Shown here one piece after another: positions 36,985 through 44,983 of a stretch of DNA of 64,000 nucleotides; position 1 is the first letter of the stretch; each line of letters begins with the position of its first letter. Below the pieces are notes generated by a model that saw only the letters and a program-made list of their open reading frames with translations, ran no database searches and was not told the origin of the DNA. The DNA is from Berkiella sp964606325 (lineage in GTDB: Bacteria; Pseudomonadota; Gammaproteobacteria; Berkiellales; Berkiellaceae). The position numbers and the translations under genes were made by a program. The stretch is from NCBI GenBank assembly GCA_964606325.1, contig CAZSGE010000010.1:16529-80528 (forward strand), written 5' to 3'.

Positions 36985-37035
36985 TCACCGTAATAGCGTT
37001 ATATCACTTGATAGCGTTACATTATCAACAGACAT
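36985..37035 (-). CDS. 16-codon ORF with perfect Shine-Dalgarno
   Basis: ATG at 37035 follows AAGGAGG with a five-base spacer, the strongest ribosome site seen in the window. It encodes MSVDNVTLSSDITLLR and stops with TGA. A terminator follows 22 bases later on the same strand. Ribosome site, short frame and terminator together suggest a small independent gene or a leader peptide. No function can be proposed. Within the 36955-37168 gap nothing else stands out. Confidence 0.45.
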   Translation of the reverse strand: MSVDNVTLSSDITLLR

Positions 37036-37168
37036 AACGCCCTCCTTTTCGATTCTCATAAGAGCGATGGCTGTAAGCACGTCTGCATGACATTTCAAAT
37101 GCTGCTATGTTCTATGGATAAACACTTGTCGAATAACTGATCACTAATCTAGTATTGATGGAGTTGAT

Positions 37169-37630
37169 ATGAGTTATGTTGATTCGAGCTTAATGCCTGG
37201 AGAAACGGTAAAATGGCGAACACAGCTGCACAAAATCATGTTCGTAGTGCCAAGTATTCTCGCGATAGGTGTTGCCATTGTTGGCTTTTGGCTATTTCAC
37301 AAAGGATTCGATGCTATCTATACCGGATTAAGCGTAATCATTGCGCTCATCATTTTATTACCAGCATGTATTAAATATACAACCAGCGAATTTGCAGTCA
37401 CAAACAAACGTGTCATTGTAAAAATTGGATTTATTCAACGGCAAACGATGGAAACATTATTGCAAAAAATTGAAGCGATAAGTGTTGATCAAACTGTGTT
37501 AGGTCGAATTTTAAACTATGGTACGATTAGTATTATTGGGACAGGTGGCACTAAAGAATCATTTGTTAATATTGCCAACCCGCTTGATTTTCGACGTAGT
37601 ATACAAGAGCAGACAGATGCTAATGCTTAG
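37169..37630 (+). CDS. Bacterial PH-domain (bPH_2, YdbS-like) membrane protein
   Basis: 153 aa. An N-terminal LMPGETVKWRTQLH, two transmembrane helices (about 25-45 and 50-70), then the bPH2 domain: YTTSEFAVTNKRVIVKIGFIQRQ, a short helix, and YGTISIIGTGG with FVNIANPLDF. Members sit in the inner membrane with the PH-like domain in the cytosol; biochemical role unknown. GGAG precedes the ATG and a strong terminator follows the gene. Confidence 0.88.
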   Translation: MSYVDSSLMPGETVKWRTQLHKIMFVVPSILAIGVAIVGFWLFHKGFDAIYTGLSVIIALIILLPACIKYTTSEFAVTNKRVIVKIGFIQRQTMETLLQKIEAISVDQTVLGRILNYGTISIIGTGGTKESFVNIANPLDFRRSIQEQTDANA

Positions 37631-37664
37631 CGTATACAAGAAGTCGCAGATACATTGACAATAT

Positions 37665-37686
37665 AGCCCTCTTAAGAGGGCTTTTT
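37665..37686 (+). terminator. Rho-independent terminator after the bPH2 gene
   Basis: Palindromic AGCCCTCTTAAGAGGGCT followed by TTTT. It lies between convergent genes, 12 bases before the stop of the 37698-39326 gene. Confidence 0.88.
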
Positions 37687-37697
37687 GAGTTAATAAC

Positions 37698-39326
37698 TTA
37701 TAGTTTTAAAACATCCCTTTTCTCAACAGTTTCATTAACAGGTAGAGCCGTTGCGTTTGGCTGATTATCTTTGCTTATTTTTAATGGAATAAAAGTTTCA
37801 CTTTTAGACAGCAGATCTACAATTATTTCAGGCTTTGGTTTAGCAACAAATGACACTTCACCTTTATCGCTAACCACTGGTTCAAGCACTTCAAATAATT
37901 TCCATTCTTTGCTTTCAGTGATTTTAGGAAATAGATTTTCAATCGACTCTTTACCCGCACATAATCTGAAGCTTAAGGGATCGCCATTGGCAATTTCACC
38001 CTTTTTCCATTTAGAATTATATTGACTTAAGGCACTCAAATATAAAGGTAAGCAAGCTACTATCATCACGGCATTGGTTAATGCACTTTCGATTAAACCT
38101 GGATTGATTTCTTTTAAATCAGCCCCCTCTAACTCGCTCTCAGCTTTTTCCATTTCTTTGATTAATCTCATAATTAATTCGTTTTTAAAAAGCTGTGTTA
38201 GCTTATCTTTGGCATTTTGGAAAAAAGCAGGTACATACGTTGGCGTTGGCTTTTGTTTGTCTTCACTATCAAAATAGGCTTTCGCAAGTTCAACCAACAT
38301 ATTGTTTGGCATTAACCCCACTGCAATGGCTAGAAACTTACCCTCTTTTGGCGTATACATTCTCATCATGGAGCCAATATGCGCTAATAATTTTCTTTCT
38401 TCTGGCGCTAATTTCTTAAACCGTTCTAATCCTAATAAGTCTGCTCTTGATCTTAAATAGCCTGCTAAAATCTCACTTGCAGTCAATAAGGGCTCTGAAC
38501 CTATTTTATCAAGCATACTCTCTAGAAGACTCATTGCCATGAAGGTATTGTGTGTTAAGTAATTAGATCCCTTAACACTTTCGTTGCCTCTAAACCCAGC
38601 AATATTCACTGTCCAATGTAATTTCCAGAACTCATAGGCTTCTTTATCTAGTTTACCAGAGCGAATAGCATCGATTAGCCCATGATACATGTTCTCATTG
38701 CCTTCGGTGTACATCATGTGCCGATAATGGCGTCGATGAGACAAGGCAGATTGCATTAACTTTGTTATTCTAAGGCTGTCTTCAATTTTAGGATATTTTT
38801 CAAATAAATCATTAACAATTGGATATATTGCTTTGGCCTTTTCGATATCATCAACGGTATCTGCTAAAAACTCTACGCTATCAAATTTATAGTTGTTCTT
38901 ACCAAGCACCCTATCTGCATTTTCTCTTGCCTTTGGTGAGAGCGGAAAAGCCGTCAAAATAGTTGTAACACGCAAGGTATCTCTTGTTAGAGAATCAAGA
39001 TTTGCAAATTTTTGGGTCAAAGCAGAATATTGATCTTTAGCCAATGGCGGGTTTAATGGTTTGTCTTTTTCTTGAACTGCAATAAATGCATCAAAACTGG
39101 ATTCGCCTTGCTGAAGTAGTTCAAGATTATAAAGGCGCGATAAACAGCGCCTTACTTCTATTAAATCGTGCCGTTGATTGTCGGTCATTGCCTTTTCTGG
39201 CGTGTGTCCTGGTCGTACTGCCCAGGTAAGCTGTTCAATTTCTGCTTCACTGATAAGCGGATTCTTTCTTGCCTGTTCTTTTGTAAAATGCAGGGATAAA
39301 TAGTCTTTAATGGCTTTGGCTGGCAT
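37698..39326 (-). CDS. Unrecognised 542-aa protein
   Basis: No family recognised. A soluble, Leu/Lys/Glu-rich and probably all-helical protein. A His/Arg/Tyr cluster (SHRRHYRHMMYTEG, about 200-215) and a conserved-looking helix pair around LLAHIGSMMRMYTPKEGK are the most distinctive parts. One moderately hydrophobic stretch (AVMIVACLPLYLSAL, about 425) may be buried or membrane-contacting. ATG at 39326 is preferred; a TTG at 39341 would add five residues. It lies between the RhoGAP and Sec7 genes, so a host-directed role is possible but unproven. Confidence 0.8.
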   Translation of the reverse strand: MPAKAIKDYLSLHFTKEQARKNPLISEAEIEQLTWAVRPGHTPEKAMTDNQRHDLIEVRRCLSRLYNLELLQQGESSFDAFIAVQEKDKPLNPPLAKDQYSALTQKFANLDSLTRDTLRVTTILTAFPLSPKARENADRVLGKNNYKFDSVEFLADTVDDIEKAKAIYPIVNDLFEKYPKIEDSLRITKLMQSALSHRRHYRHMMYTEGNENMYHGLIDAIRSGKLDKEAYEFWKLHWTVNIAGFRGNESVKGSNYLTHNTFMAMSLLESMLDKIGSEPLLTASEILAGYLRSRADLLGLERFKKLAPEERKLLAHIGSMMRMYTPKEGKFLAIAVGLMPNNMLVELAKAYFDSEDKQKPTPTYVPAFFQNAKDKLTQLFKNELIMRLIKEMEKAESELEGADLKEINPGLIESALTNAVMIVACLPLYLSALSQYNSKWKKGEIANGDPLSFRLCAGKESIENLFPKITESKEWKLFEVLEPVVSDKGEVSFVAKPKPEIIVDLLSKSETFIPLKISKDNQPNATALPVNETVEKRDVLKL

Positions 39327-39440
39327 AACAACTTCACTCAATCTACTTCTAGTAATTTGGCGGCATTGTACCTTTTTGTAATATAAAACTCTATTTTACT
39401 AGTTAAAGTTATTCAAGTTAATCAACTTAGTTGGCGTATT

Positions 39441-39707
39441 TTATTTACATATAGGCAGGGAGAGTAATCGTAGCGGCATTTCATCATCACCCTGGCATTT
39501 AATATATTTGTGTCCATCGCTAGAAGTAGCCACAATCACCTTTTCTTTCTTTGCGCCATGAATAACAAAAAAATTATCGCCCTGTGAAATGTAGCTTATT
39601 ACCTCAGGCACAGTATATTTCAAACCAGAAATGCCAACCTTAGATATGCTTTCATGTGGCGTGGCGTGATCTGTTTTGCTGATACAAGTAATTATAAAAT
39701 TACCCAT
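39441..39707 (-). CDS. DUF3892-family small protein
   Basis: 88 aa matching the DUF3892 pattern: an N-terminal FIITCISKTD, a middle YTVPEVISYISQGD-FFV and a C-terminal DGHKYIKCQGDDEMPLRLLSLP. Members are small soluble proteins of unknown function found singly in many bacteria. AGAAG precedes the ATG. A 236-bp gap to the next gene upstream on this strand suggests its own promoter. Confidence 0.82.
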   Translation of the reverse strand: MGNFIITCISKTDHATPHESISKVGISGLKYTVPEVISYISQGDNFFVIHGAKKEKVIVATSSDGHKYIKCQGDDEMPLRLLSLPICK

Positions 39708-39895
39708 TTCAAACTTCTTTTAATGATTGTAATGTGCTCATTTTACCATTGCTGATGATTGACCTACCAACAAAGGGGAGCATCTGGAAATCAAACAAAG
39801 AATCAAATAATATTACAATTGAATGCTTTATAGTGTGTACTTAAACTTATCTTTAAAGTGCATAGACAAAATATCTGCAGAGTCAGTATTTAGGA

Positions 39896-39932
39896 AAGAA
39901 AAGCTAGATTAAGCACGTTTGCCTAATCTAGC
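39896..39932 (-). terminator. Rho-independent terminator after the 39944 gene
   Basis: On the minus strand GCTAGATTA and TAATCTAGC form a nine-pair stem with inner GC pairs, followed by TTTTCTTT. It would end the Sec7/39944 transcript. Confidence 0.8.
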
Positions 39933-39943
39933 GCCTCAAGAAG

Positions 39944-40366
39944 TTAATTAGGTTTAACGACTTCTTTTTTATCTTCGATTTGTTTCACTTGCGGTAAATA
40001 CGCTACATAATTTCTTGCTTGCTCCGCAGCGACTTGTGCATTAATGCCCAATGTTACAGCTGCTTTGCTAGCTTCAACTGTTCTTCTTGAATAATCAATA
40101 AAATAGGGAAGCATTTTTCCTGTGTAATATCCAACAAAATTGCTTGCTGCAGTCACTTTAGAAGCGACAGTTTCAGGAAGATATTGCTCGGTTTTTGCGT
40201 TAAAACTTGCAAGAATTGCTTGACCATTTTCTTGCAAGGCAATCGCACCACGCTCAACTTCTTTAGCAAGAATGGCAGCCTGAATGGCTTTTTTAATGGC
40301 ATCTTCAGTTGCATCATCAAATTTGTCTAATGTTTGCTCTGCACTGTCTTGATTAAATTCTAACAT
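39944..40366 (-). CDS. Unrecognised 140-aa helical protein downstream of the Sec7 gene
   Basis: No family recognised. Ala/Lys/Glu-rich and probably a helical bundle (DAIKKAIQAAILAKEVERG, KAAVTLGINAQVAAEQARNY), similar in feel to phasins. A short aromatic segment, NFVGYYTGKMLPYFIDYS, lies in the middle. GAGG precedes the ATG. It lies 32 bases downstream of the Sec7-domain gene on the same strand, with a terminator after it, so the two form an operon. A chaperone or partner of the Sec7 protein is one reading. Confidence 0.78.
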   Translation of the reverse strand: MLEFNQDSAEQTLDKFDDATEDAIKKAIQAAILAKEVERGAIALQENGQAILASFNAKTEQYLPETVASKVTAASNFVGYYTGKMLPYFIDYSRRTVEASKAAVTLGINAQVAAEQARNYVAYLPQVKQIEDKKEVVKPN

Positions 40367-40398
40367 AACATTTACCTCTTAAAGATTATAATATAAAA

Positions 40399-41166
40399 TT
40401 AATTTAGCTTAGTTGAAATTGTTACTGTCGCTGTCTTTTGTTCGAGTTTGGGCTCATTTTTTGGTTTATATCCCAAGATATAATATGAAATAAGATACCC
40501 TGGCACATACCCACCTTCCCCCGCACACCATTTATCATACTGTGTGCATCCTGTATCTGCTTTTTGTTCCTGATTAATTCTGATTTCATTGTATTTAATA
40601 TCATTATAAATGGATGTTAAAAACGCTCTATCAAAATCATGTTCGGTTTTGCCTTGTGTGTTCATGCCACGATTATTTTTAATGAATTGTTCAAGAGTCA
40701 TTTTATTTTTATTTTGTTTATTGTGCAGATCGGTATTGAGCATGACCGTAGAAAAAGACAAAATAACGCAAGCATCATTTGAATTAAATGCAAAATTGGG
40801 TTTGCCTTGATTATCCTCATAATATTTATCACCAAAGTTTTGCATCATTCGATCAACTATTTGTCCTTCGCCTTCAAATTTAAAATCTGTTAGAAATTTT
40901 CGAAGCGCCGCCGAAAAAGAAATCCCCCTGAAATCCATTTCCCCAATATACGTTTTTAGTAAAGCTTGATTTTCTTTATGTGTTACGCAAAGACCTAGTT
41001 GAACATAATCTAATTGATGTCTTAACCGATTAAATAATGGCCCCAGCAATATGGGATCTAGCAGATTAGCAGCGTGTGCTTTAAGGTAGCTAAGCCCCTC
41101 TTTATAGCTTTGATTAAATGTTGAAACAAAAACTGACTCATCAAACTGCTGTGGACCCTGATTCAT
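40399..41166 (-). CDS. Sec7-domain protein, probable Arf guanine-nucleotide exchange factor
   Basis: 255 aa; residues 10-200 are a Sec7 domain. FKFEGEGQIVDRMMQNF contains the catalytic glutamate finger (Glu100), and ILSFSTVMLNTDLHN (about 135-149) is the second, most conserved motif, followed by KMTLEQFIKNNRGMN. Sec7 domains activate Arf GTPases, which bacteria lack. The known bacterial relative is RalF of Legionella and Rickettsia, which recruits Arf1 to the vacuole. The RalF C-terminal capping domain is missing; only about 50 residues follow, with YLISYYILGY and a Lys/Glu tail. No signal peptide. AGGT precedes the ATG. Confidence 0.92.
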   Translation of the reverse strand: MNQGPQQFDESVFVSTFNQSYKEGLSYLKAHAANLLDPILLGPLFNRLRHQLDYVQLGLCVTHKENQALLKTYIGEMDFRGISFSAALRKFLTDFKFEGEGQIVDRMMQNFGDKYYEDNQGKPNFAFNSNDACVILSFSTVMLNTDLHNKQNKNKMTLEQFIKNNRGMNTQGKTEHDFDRAFLTSIYNDIKYNEIRINQEQKADTGCTQYDKWCAGEGGYVPGYLISYYILGYKPKNEPKLEQKTATVTISTKLN

Positions 41167-41332
41167 AACGATACCTGTGCATGTTAAATAACTATGTCGC
41201 TATACTAACATCGGTCAGAGTGAGCATCCACTCACATAAGATGAATGTGGTTAAAATAAAGATGTTTGGCGCTATATGCTTTACAGAGCAGGACAAATGG
41301 GCGTTTTTACACGACTAACAGCTAATGCTAAA

Positions 41333-42196
41333 TCAATTGACAAAAGTCTCATTGATATAATTAAGAAAACATTTAATTTTTGGATCTAAGTATTCATGAT
41401 AAGGATAATATACATTCAAAGGCTCATCACATTGCATAGAATCAAATATTTCTATCAACTGACCATTTTTAAGCGCTTCTTGTGTTACGACGTTATGCAA
41501 GGAAACCAAGCCTAAATCATGTATGGCACATTCTAGCATTGCTAGCGTGTTGTTTAACCTAAGCCATGGCGCAACAGGTACAATCAAGGCTCCCTTATTA
41601 AAAGATAACTGATTATCGTTGAGTCTCTTTGTATGCGCTATATAATGATGATGAATAAGATCATGTGGTGATTCAGGTTTACCATATTTCTTAAAATAGG
41701 CTTTTGAAGCGCAAAGTGTATATCTTACTGTTCCAATTTTCTTACAAACATAATCTTGCGGTGCAGGTAAAGTGATACCCACAATGATATCAATTTTACT
41801 CTTTTGTACATTTGGCCATTTTTCATTAGAATCAATTTCAAGCTCGATATCCGGATAGAGATTTTTAAATTGTGCAATTTTTGGTACTAATGATTTAAGG
41901 GGACAAGCTACTTTCAGCTTGCCATGAGGCTCTTCATGTTGGGTTTTAATGAGCTTATCTGCTCTTTCGATTTCCGAAAAGATTTTGCGACATTGATTAT
42001 AGTAGGCGTGCCCGATAGGCGTTATTTCCATGTTTCGGGTATCACGTTTAATCAGGCTAACATTCAAATGCTTTTCCAGAGCATTTATTTTTTGACTTAT
42101 GGCCGCTGTGCTTTTATCAAGTTTTTTAGCAGCCACATTAAAGCTATTCGTTTCTACAACAACCATGAATGCTTGGATTAGGTCAAATTTGATCAT
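41333..42196 (-). CDS. LysR-family transcriptional regulator
   Basis: 287 aa from the Met at 42196: an N-terminal winged HTH (FDLIQAFMVVVETNSFNVAAKKL, then STAAISQKINALEKHLNVSLIKRD) and a substrate-binding domain (GKLKVACPLKSL, DIIVGITLPAPQDYVCKKIG, GLVSLHNVVTQEALKNGQL). The length fits the family. A longer frame to 42259 exists, and neither start has a strong ribosome site. It lies 166 bp from the Sec7 gene and divergent from the 42373 gene; its target is unknown, but LysR genes often control a divergent neighbour. Confidence 0.92.
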   Translation of the reverse strand: MIKFDLIQAFMVVVETNSFNVAAKKLDKSTAAISQKINALEKHLNVSLIKRDTRNMEITPIGHAYYNQCRKIFSEIERADKLIKTQHEEPHGKLKVACPLKSLVPKIAQFKNLYPDIELEIDSNEKWPNVQKSKIDIIVGITLPAPQDYVCKKIGTVRYTLCASKAYFKKYGKPESPHDLIHHHYIAHTKRLNDNQLSFNKGALIVPVAPWLRLNNTLAMLECAIHDLGLVSLHNVVTQEALKNGQLIEIFDSMQCDEPLNVYYPYHEYLDPKIKCFLNYINETFVN

Positions 42197-42372
42197 ACGA
42201 TATTTATAATCTTGTAAATATTCATATAACATACCATATTGTTCGCAATTTGTTAACAATCTACTGAATATATAAAGAGTAGTTGATAAGTTTTTTAACT
42301 AGTAAAGATCTAAGAACTTATAGAACCCTACTGTTGTCGAACTAGTAAAAGAGATGGGGAGATTCTTAAACT

Positions 42373-42651
42373 ATGTATAAATTAACATGCTTCACCTTAG
42401 CACTCATTACTGCACAACCTCTTTATGCTACAGAAAATTACGACATCAGTGTTACTTTACAAAGCAGAGACAGCTATGCTATCCAAGGCAAAAGTATTAC
42501 GCTTAAAACATATAATTGCCAGGAAGTTGCGAATAGCACACCAGCAACATTATCTATCAATGGCATCAACAACAGCACTCTAAGCTTTGAGAATGGCACA
42601 TCCTGCAGGGTGACAAATGTTAGCAATCCTAACAATGAATCTTTTAATTAG
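42373..42651 (+). CDS. Small exported protein (92 aa), unrecognised
   Basis: A signal peptide (MYKLTCFTLALITAQPLYA) is followed by about 73 mature residues with two Cys (TYNCQEV and GTSCRV), likely a disulfide, and Thr/Ser/Asn-rich strands. No family recognised. GGGGAGA lies before the ATG with ten bases of spacing. It is divergent from the LysR gene and so may be its target. Confidence 0.68.
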   Translation: MYKLTCFTLALITAQPLYATENYDISVTLQSRDSYAIQGKSITLKTYNCQEVANSTPATLSINGINNSTLSFENGTSCRVTNVSNPNNESFN

Positions 42652-42788
42652 ATTACCTAAAACCACTAAATAAAATTCTCTTGTTTGCATTGACAGCACA
42701 ACTATTATCAAACATTCCCTGCGCATTGACCATATTGTGCTAAATTGATTAGGACCTATGTCTAATCAAATGATATTGGAGTCAATAC

Positions 42789-43172
42789 ATGCTTGGAAGA
42801 TCAGTCGAAATTAAAGATATTTCACAAAAAATCAAAAAGACAGTTCGTTTTGATCTTGATAAAAATAGTGAACATCTTGTAGAAACGTATTACCCAAAGG
42901 GACATAAAAGACCATCATCATCACTTCAACAAGAAACAAGATTTCCGGTTGATATACATGAAAAAAAGCAAGTTAAAAAATATTTAGAAAATCATGATGA
43001 ACAGTTTAAAGGGTATATTTTAACCCAATATAGAAACCAGCAAGATGGTTCTTATGCTATTTCGTTTATAGATCCAACAAACCGTACACAATTTAAACAA
43101 ACATTTATGCAAGATAGAATCGATGAGATATTGGAAGAAATGAAAAAAATAAAAGCTTCCAAAGTAAAATGA
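42789..43172 (+). CDS. Unrecognised 127-aa basic protein with RVxF-like motif
   Basis: No family recognised. Soluble, rich in Lys, Glu, Gln and Asp. Near the N-terminus KKTVRFDLD (about residues 16-24) fits the PP1-docking consensus (basic-x-Val-x-Phe with flanking Lys and Asp). The C-terminus is a charged helix ending EEMKKIKASKVK. TTGGAG precedes the ATG with seven bases of spacing. The motif is short and can occur by chance. Confidence 0.72.
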   Translation: MLGRSVEIKDISQKIKKTVRFDLDKNSEHLVETYYPKGHKRPSSSLQQETRFPVDIHEKKQVKKYLENHDEQFKGYILTQYRNQQDGSYAISFIDPTNRTQFKQTFMQDRIDEILEEMKKIKASKVK

Positions 43173-43199
43173 GCCCAATCTAAATTAAACAATGGTATT

Positions 43200-43670
43200 T
43201 TAAGATGGCTTCCTACTTAATTGTTCGTCGCTTAAAATCATCGAATGGCTGGTTGCGATCGCTACCAGCTTACCCTCTTTTGTTTTAACTTCGGCTTTCA
43301 TCACTAACAGTGATTTAGACTGTGAAACTAATTCTGCCGATACAAACACGGATTCGTCCTTTTCATCATATGGGCGAATAAACGTGGTATTGAGATCCAG
43401 TGTTACAACGGGTCTTTTAGCAACAAGAAAAGAAAGTGGACCAAAAACTTCATCAATGTAAGCGCAAATAATACCTCCTTGAGTGCGCTGGAAGGGATTG
43501 TTGTAAATTGGATTAAACTTGAAGGTAGCAGTTATACTAGTAGGCGTCACATTCGTGTAAACGGTGCCTAAAGTTTTGTAAGACATATGTGGCAATTCAA
43601 TGGGGATCCCTTTAGCTTGCATTTCCATTTTTATATCTATCATCATTTTTAGAAATGAATCGTTATCCAT
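43200..43670 (-). CDS. Hotdog-fold thioesterase (PaaI-like)
   Basis: 156 aa, single hotdog domain: TFKFNPIYNNPFQRTQGGIICAYIDE carries the family helix, where RTQGGII stands for the usual VHGG, with DLNTTFIRPY and VSAELVSQSKSLLVMKAEVK forming the sheet. Members hydrolyse acyl-CoA thioesters. The Asp/Glu catalytic residue is probably Asp or Glu of YIDE. No signal peptide. Convergent with the 42789 gene. Confidence 0.85.
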   Translation of the reverse strand: MDNDSFLKMMIDIKMEMQAKGIPIELPHMSYKTLGTVYTNVTPTSITATFKFNPIYNNPFQRTQGGIICAYIDEVFGPLSFLVAKRPVVTLDLNTTFIRPYDEKDESVFVSAELVSQSKSLLVMKAEVKTKEGKLVAIATSHSMILSDEQLSRKPS

Positions 43671-43808
43671 GATAACCCCTTGATTTGATTGATTAACAAT
43701 CTATTTTTGAACTGTACAACTATGCAGTATGTATTTACAATGAGTCTTAATGTTTACATTATTAAGCTATAGTTAACTATAAACGTTTAAGGCGCTTTAT
43801 TCCATCGC

Positions 43809-44081
43809 ATGCCAAAGAGATTATCGAAAACATTATATCGCTACAGACATCTGATTGCGCTACTCGTTGCCATTCTCAGTATAGAAACAATAAAGATAAT
43901 CACCATATATCTCTATATATCGCCACCACATCAAATGGAATTTTTTAAAGTTTATGAACTTTTATGGAACACAGGAAACAGTTATTACCAATTTGTAGTG
44001 ATAATGAATGTTTTAATTAAACCCCTATTGGCATATTACTTAACACTTTGCTTTTTATATATAATGAAAAGAAAAATGTAA
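43809..44081 (+). CDS. Small membrane protein (90 aa), unrecognised
   Basis: A basic N-terminus (MPKRLSKTLYRYRH) is followed by two hydrophobic segments (about 15-38 and 60-85). It somewhat resembles PsiE-like small membrane proteins, but there is not enough signal to assign it. No clear Shine-Dalgarno precedes the ATG, so the start is uncertain. Confidence 0.5.
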   Translation: MPKRLSKTLYRYRHLIALLVAILSIETIKIITIYLYISPPHQMEFFKVYELLWNTGNSYYQFVVIMNVLIKPLLAYYLTLCFLYIMKRKM

Positions 44082-44114
44082 CCCTCTATCTGCAATTATT
44101 AAATAAAGGGTTAC
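44078..44114 (-). terminator. Probable terminator for the 44129 peptide gene
   Basis: GTAACCCT and AGGGTTAC form an eight-pair stem with a long AT-rich loop. On the minus strand the stem is followed by ATTTTTCTTTT. It overlaps the stop of the convergent 43809 gene. Confidence 0.5.
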
Positions 44115-44128
44115 GGCCAGACGCTTTA

Positions 44129-44302
44129 TTAAGCTTTAAATGACACCATATCATCAGGTCGCAAAATAATTTCTAACGCTGTGAAAAATTTAGCAACGGC
44201 ATCAACAATAGGATGCAAATCTGCCCTTGTGATACTTTTCGCTTCAACATCACCTACGCCACCGGAGACGACATTTACTTCAGATACATTTAAATTTCTC
44301 AT
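44129..44302 (-). CDS. Second double-glycine-leader peptide
   Basis: 57 aa from the ATG at 44302 (GAGGTAATC before it). The leader MRNLNVSEVNVVSGG is 15 residues, like that of the 35345-35605 peptide; Leu4, Asn5, Glu8, Val12, Ser13, Gly14 and Gly15 are shared. The mature part (42 aa) is not Gly-rich: it has an acidic start, then ADLHPIVDAVAKFFTALEIIL, a probable amphipathic helix. A longer frame to 44347 lacks a ribosome site. No exporter or modification enzyme lies nearby. Confidence 0.72.
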   Translation of the reverse strand: MRNLNVSEVNVVSGGVGDVEAKSITRADLHPIVDAVAKFFTALEIILRPDDMVSFKA

Positions 44303-44482
44303 GATTACCTCGTTCAATTTACTAACACAGTGAGTGAATGTTCGCACACTTGCTTTTAACTGTCAACGAGTAAAATTGCATTTAATTCATAAAAAAATGG
44401 TGCACTTACATCATTATTTCCTGATCACTTAGTCCATATACTCGTCTAAACTGATTATTAAAACCTTAAGTAAGTAAGAATT

Positions 44483-44959
44483 ATGCTTAATAAATCAGCA
44501 GAAAAAGCTAAAGCCTTAGTCAAGCAGTACCCGAAAGTCTTTGGTAACATTGACATTGCTAGTCAGTATTTATTTATGCTAGATAATCTCAAAGATCTCG
44601 ATGAAGAATTAAAAAAAATTGGTGGCAAAGGTAAAGAACTCTCAGAAACATTAATTAATTTTCTAAAAACCAAAAATCAACTAAAATCACCTGAAAATTT
44701 GTTTAATACTTTAATAGATGTGAGTCGATTTTGCCAAATTTGTTCTACATTTAAAGATCAAAACATTAAGAAATATGCAAACAATGTTCTAAAAGTAACA
44801 GACAGTATCTCTGCACATCTGCTTGATAATTTGTTTCATGGTTTTGATTATACAAATCTTGCTGCATTAAAAGAATTGAATTTAAAAAACATAAAGGAAA
44901 TCGAAAAAAGACATGAATCCAATGAAAATTCAAACAAGCCAACATCAGGAAAGCAGTAG
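44483..44959 (+). CDS. Unrecognised 158-aa helical protein
   Basis: No family recognised. Soluble, Lys/Leu/Asn-rich, probably all helical (FLKTKNQLKSPENLFNTLID, FCQICSTFKDQNIKKYANN), with a polar C-terminal tail (NENSNKPTSGKQ). AAGTAAG lies before the ATG. Convergent with the kinase gene at 44984, 24 bases apart. Confidence 0.7.
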   Translation: MLNKSAEKAKALVKQYPKVFGNIDIASQYLFMLDNLKDLDEELKKIGGKGKELSETLINFLKTKNQLKSPENLFNTLIDVSRFCQICSTFKDQNIKKYANNVLKVTDSISAHLLDNLFHGFDYTNLAALKELNLKNIKEIEKRHESNENSNKPTSGKQ

Positions 44960-44983
44960 AGCAAACAGTTGAGTTAACCCCTT

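Noticed and set aside
37126..37155. TTGTCG-N18-TAGTAT as promoter for the bPH2 gene
   Set aside because: It would place the transcript start only a few bases before the ATG, on top of the ribosome site.
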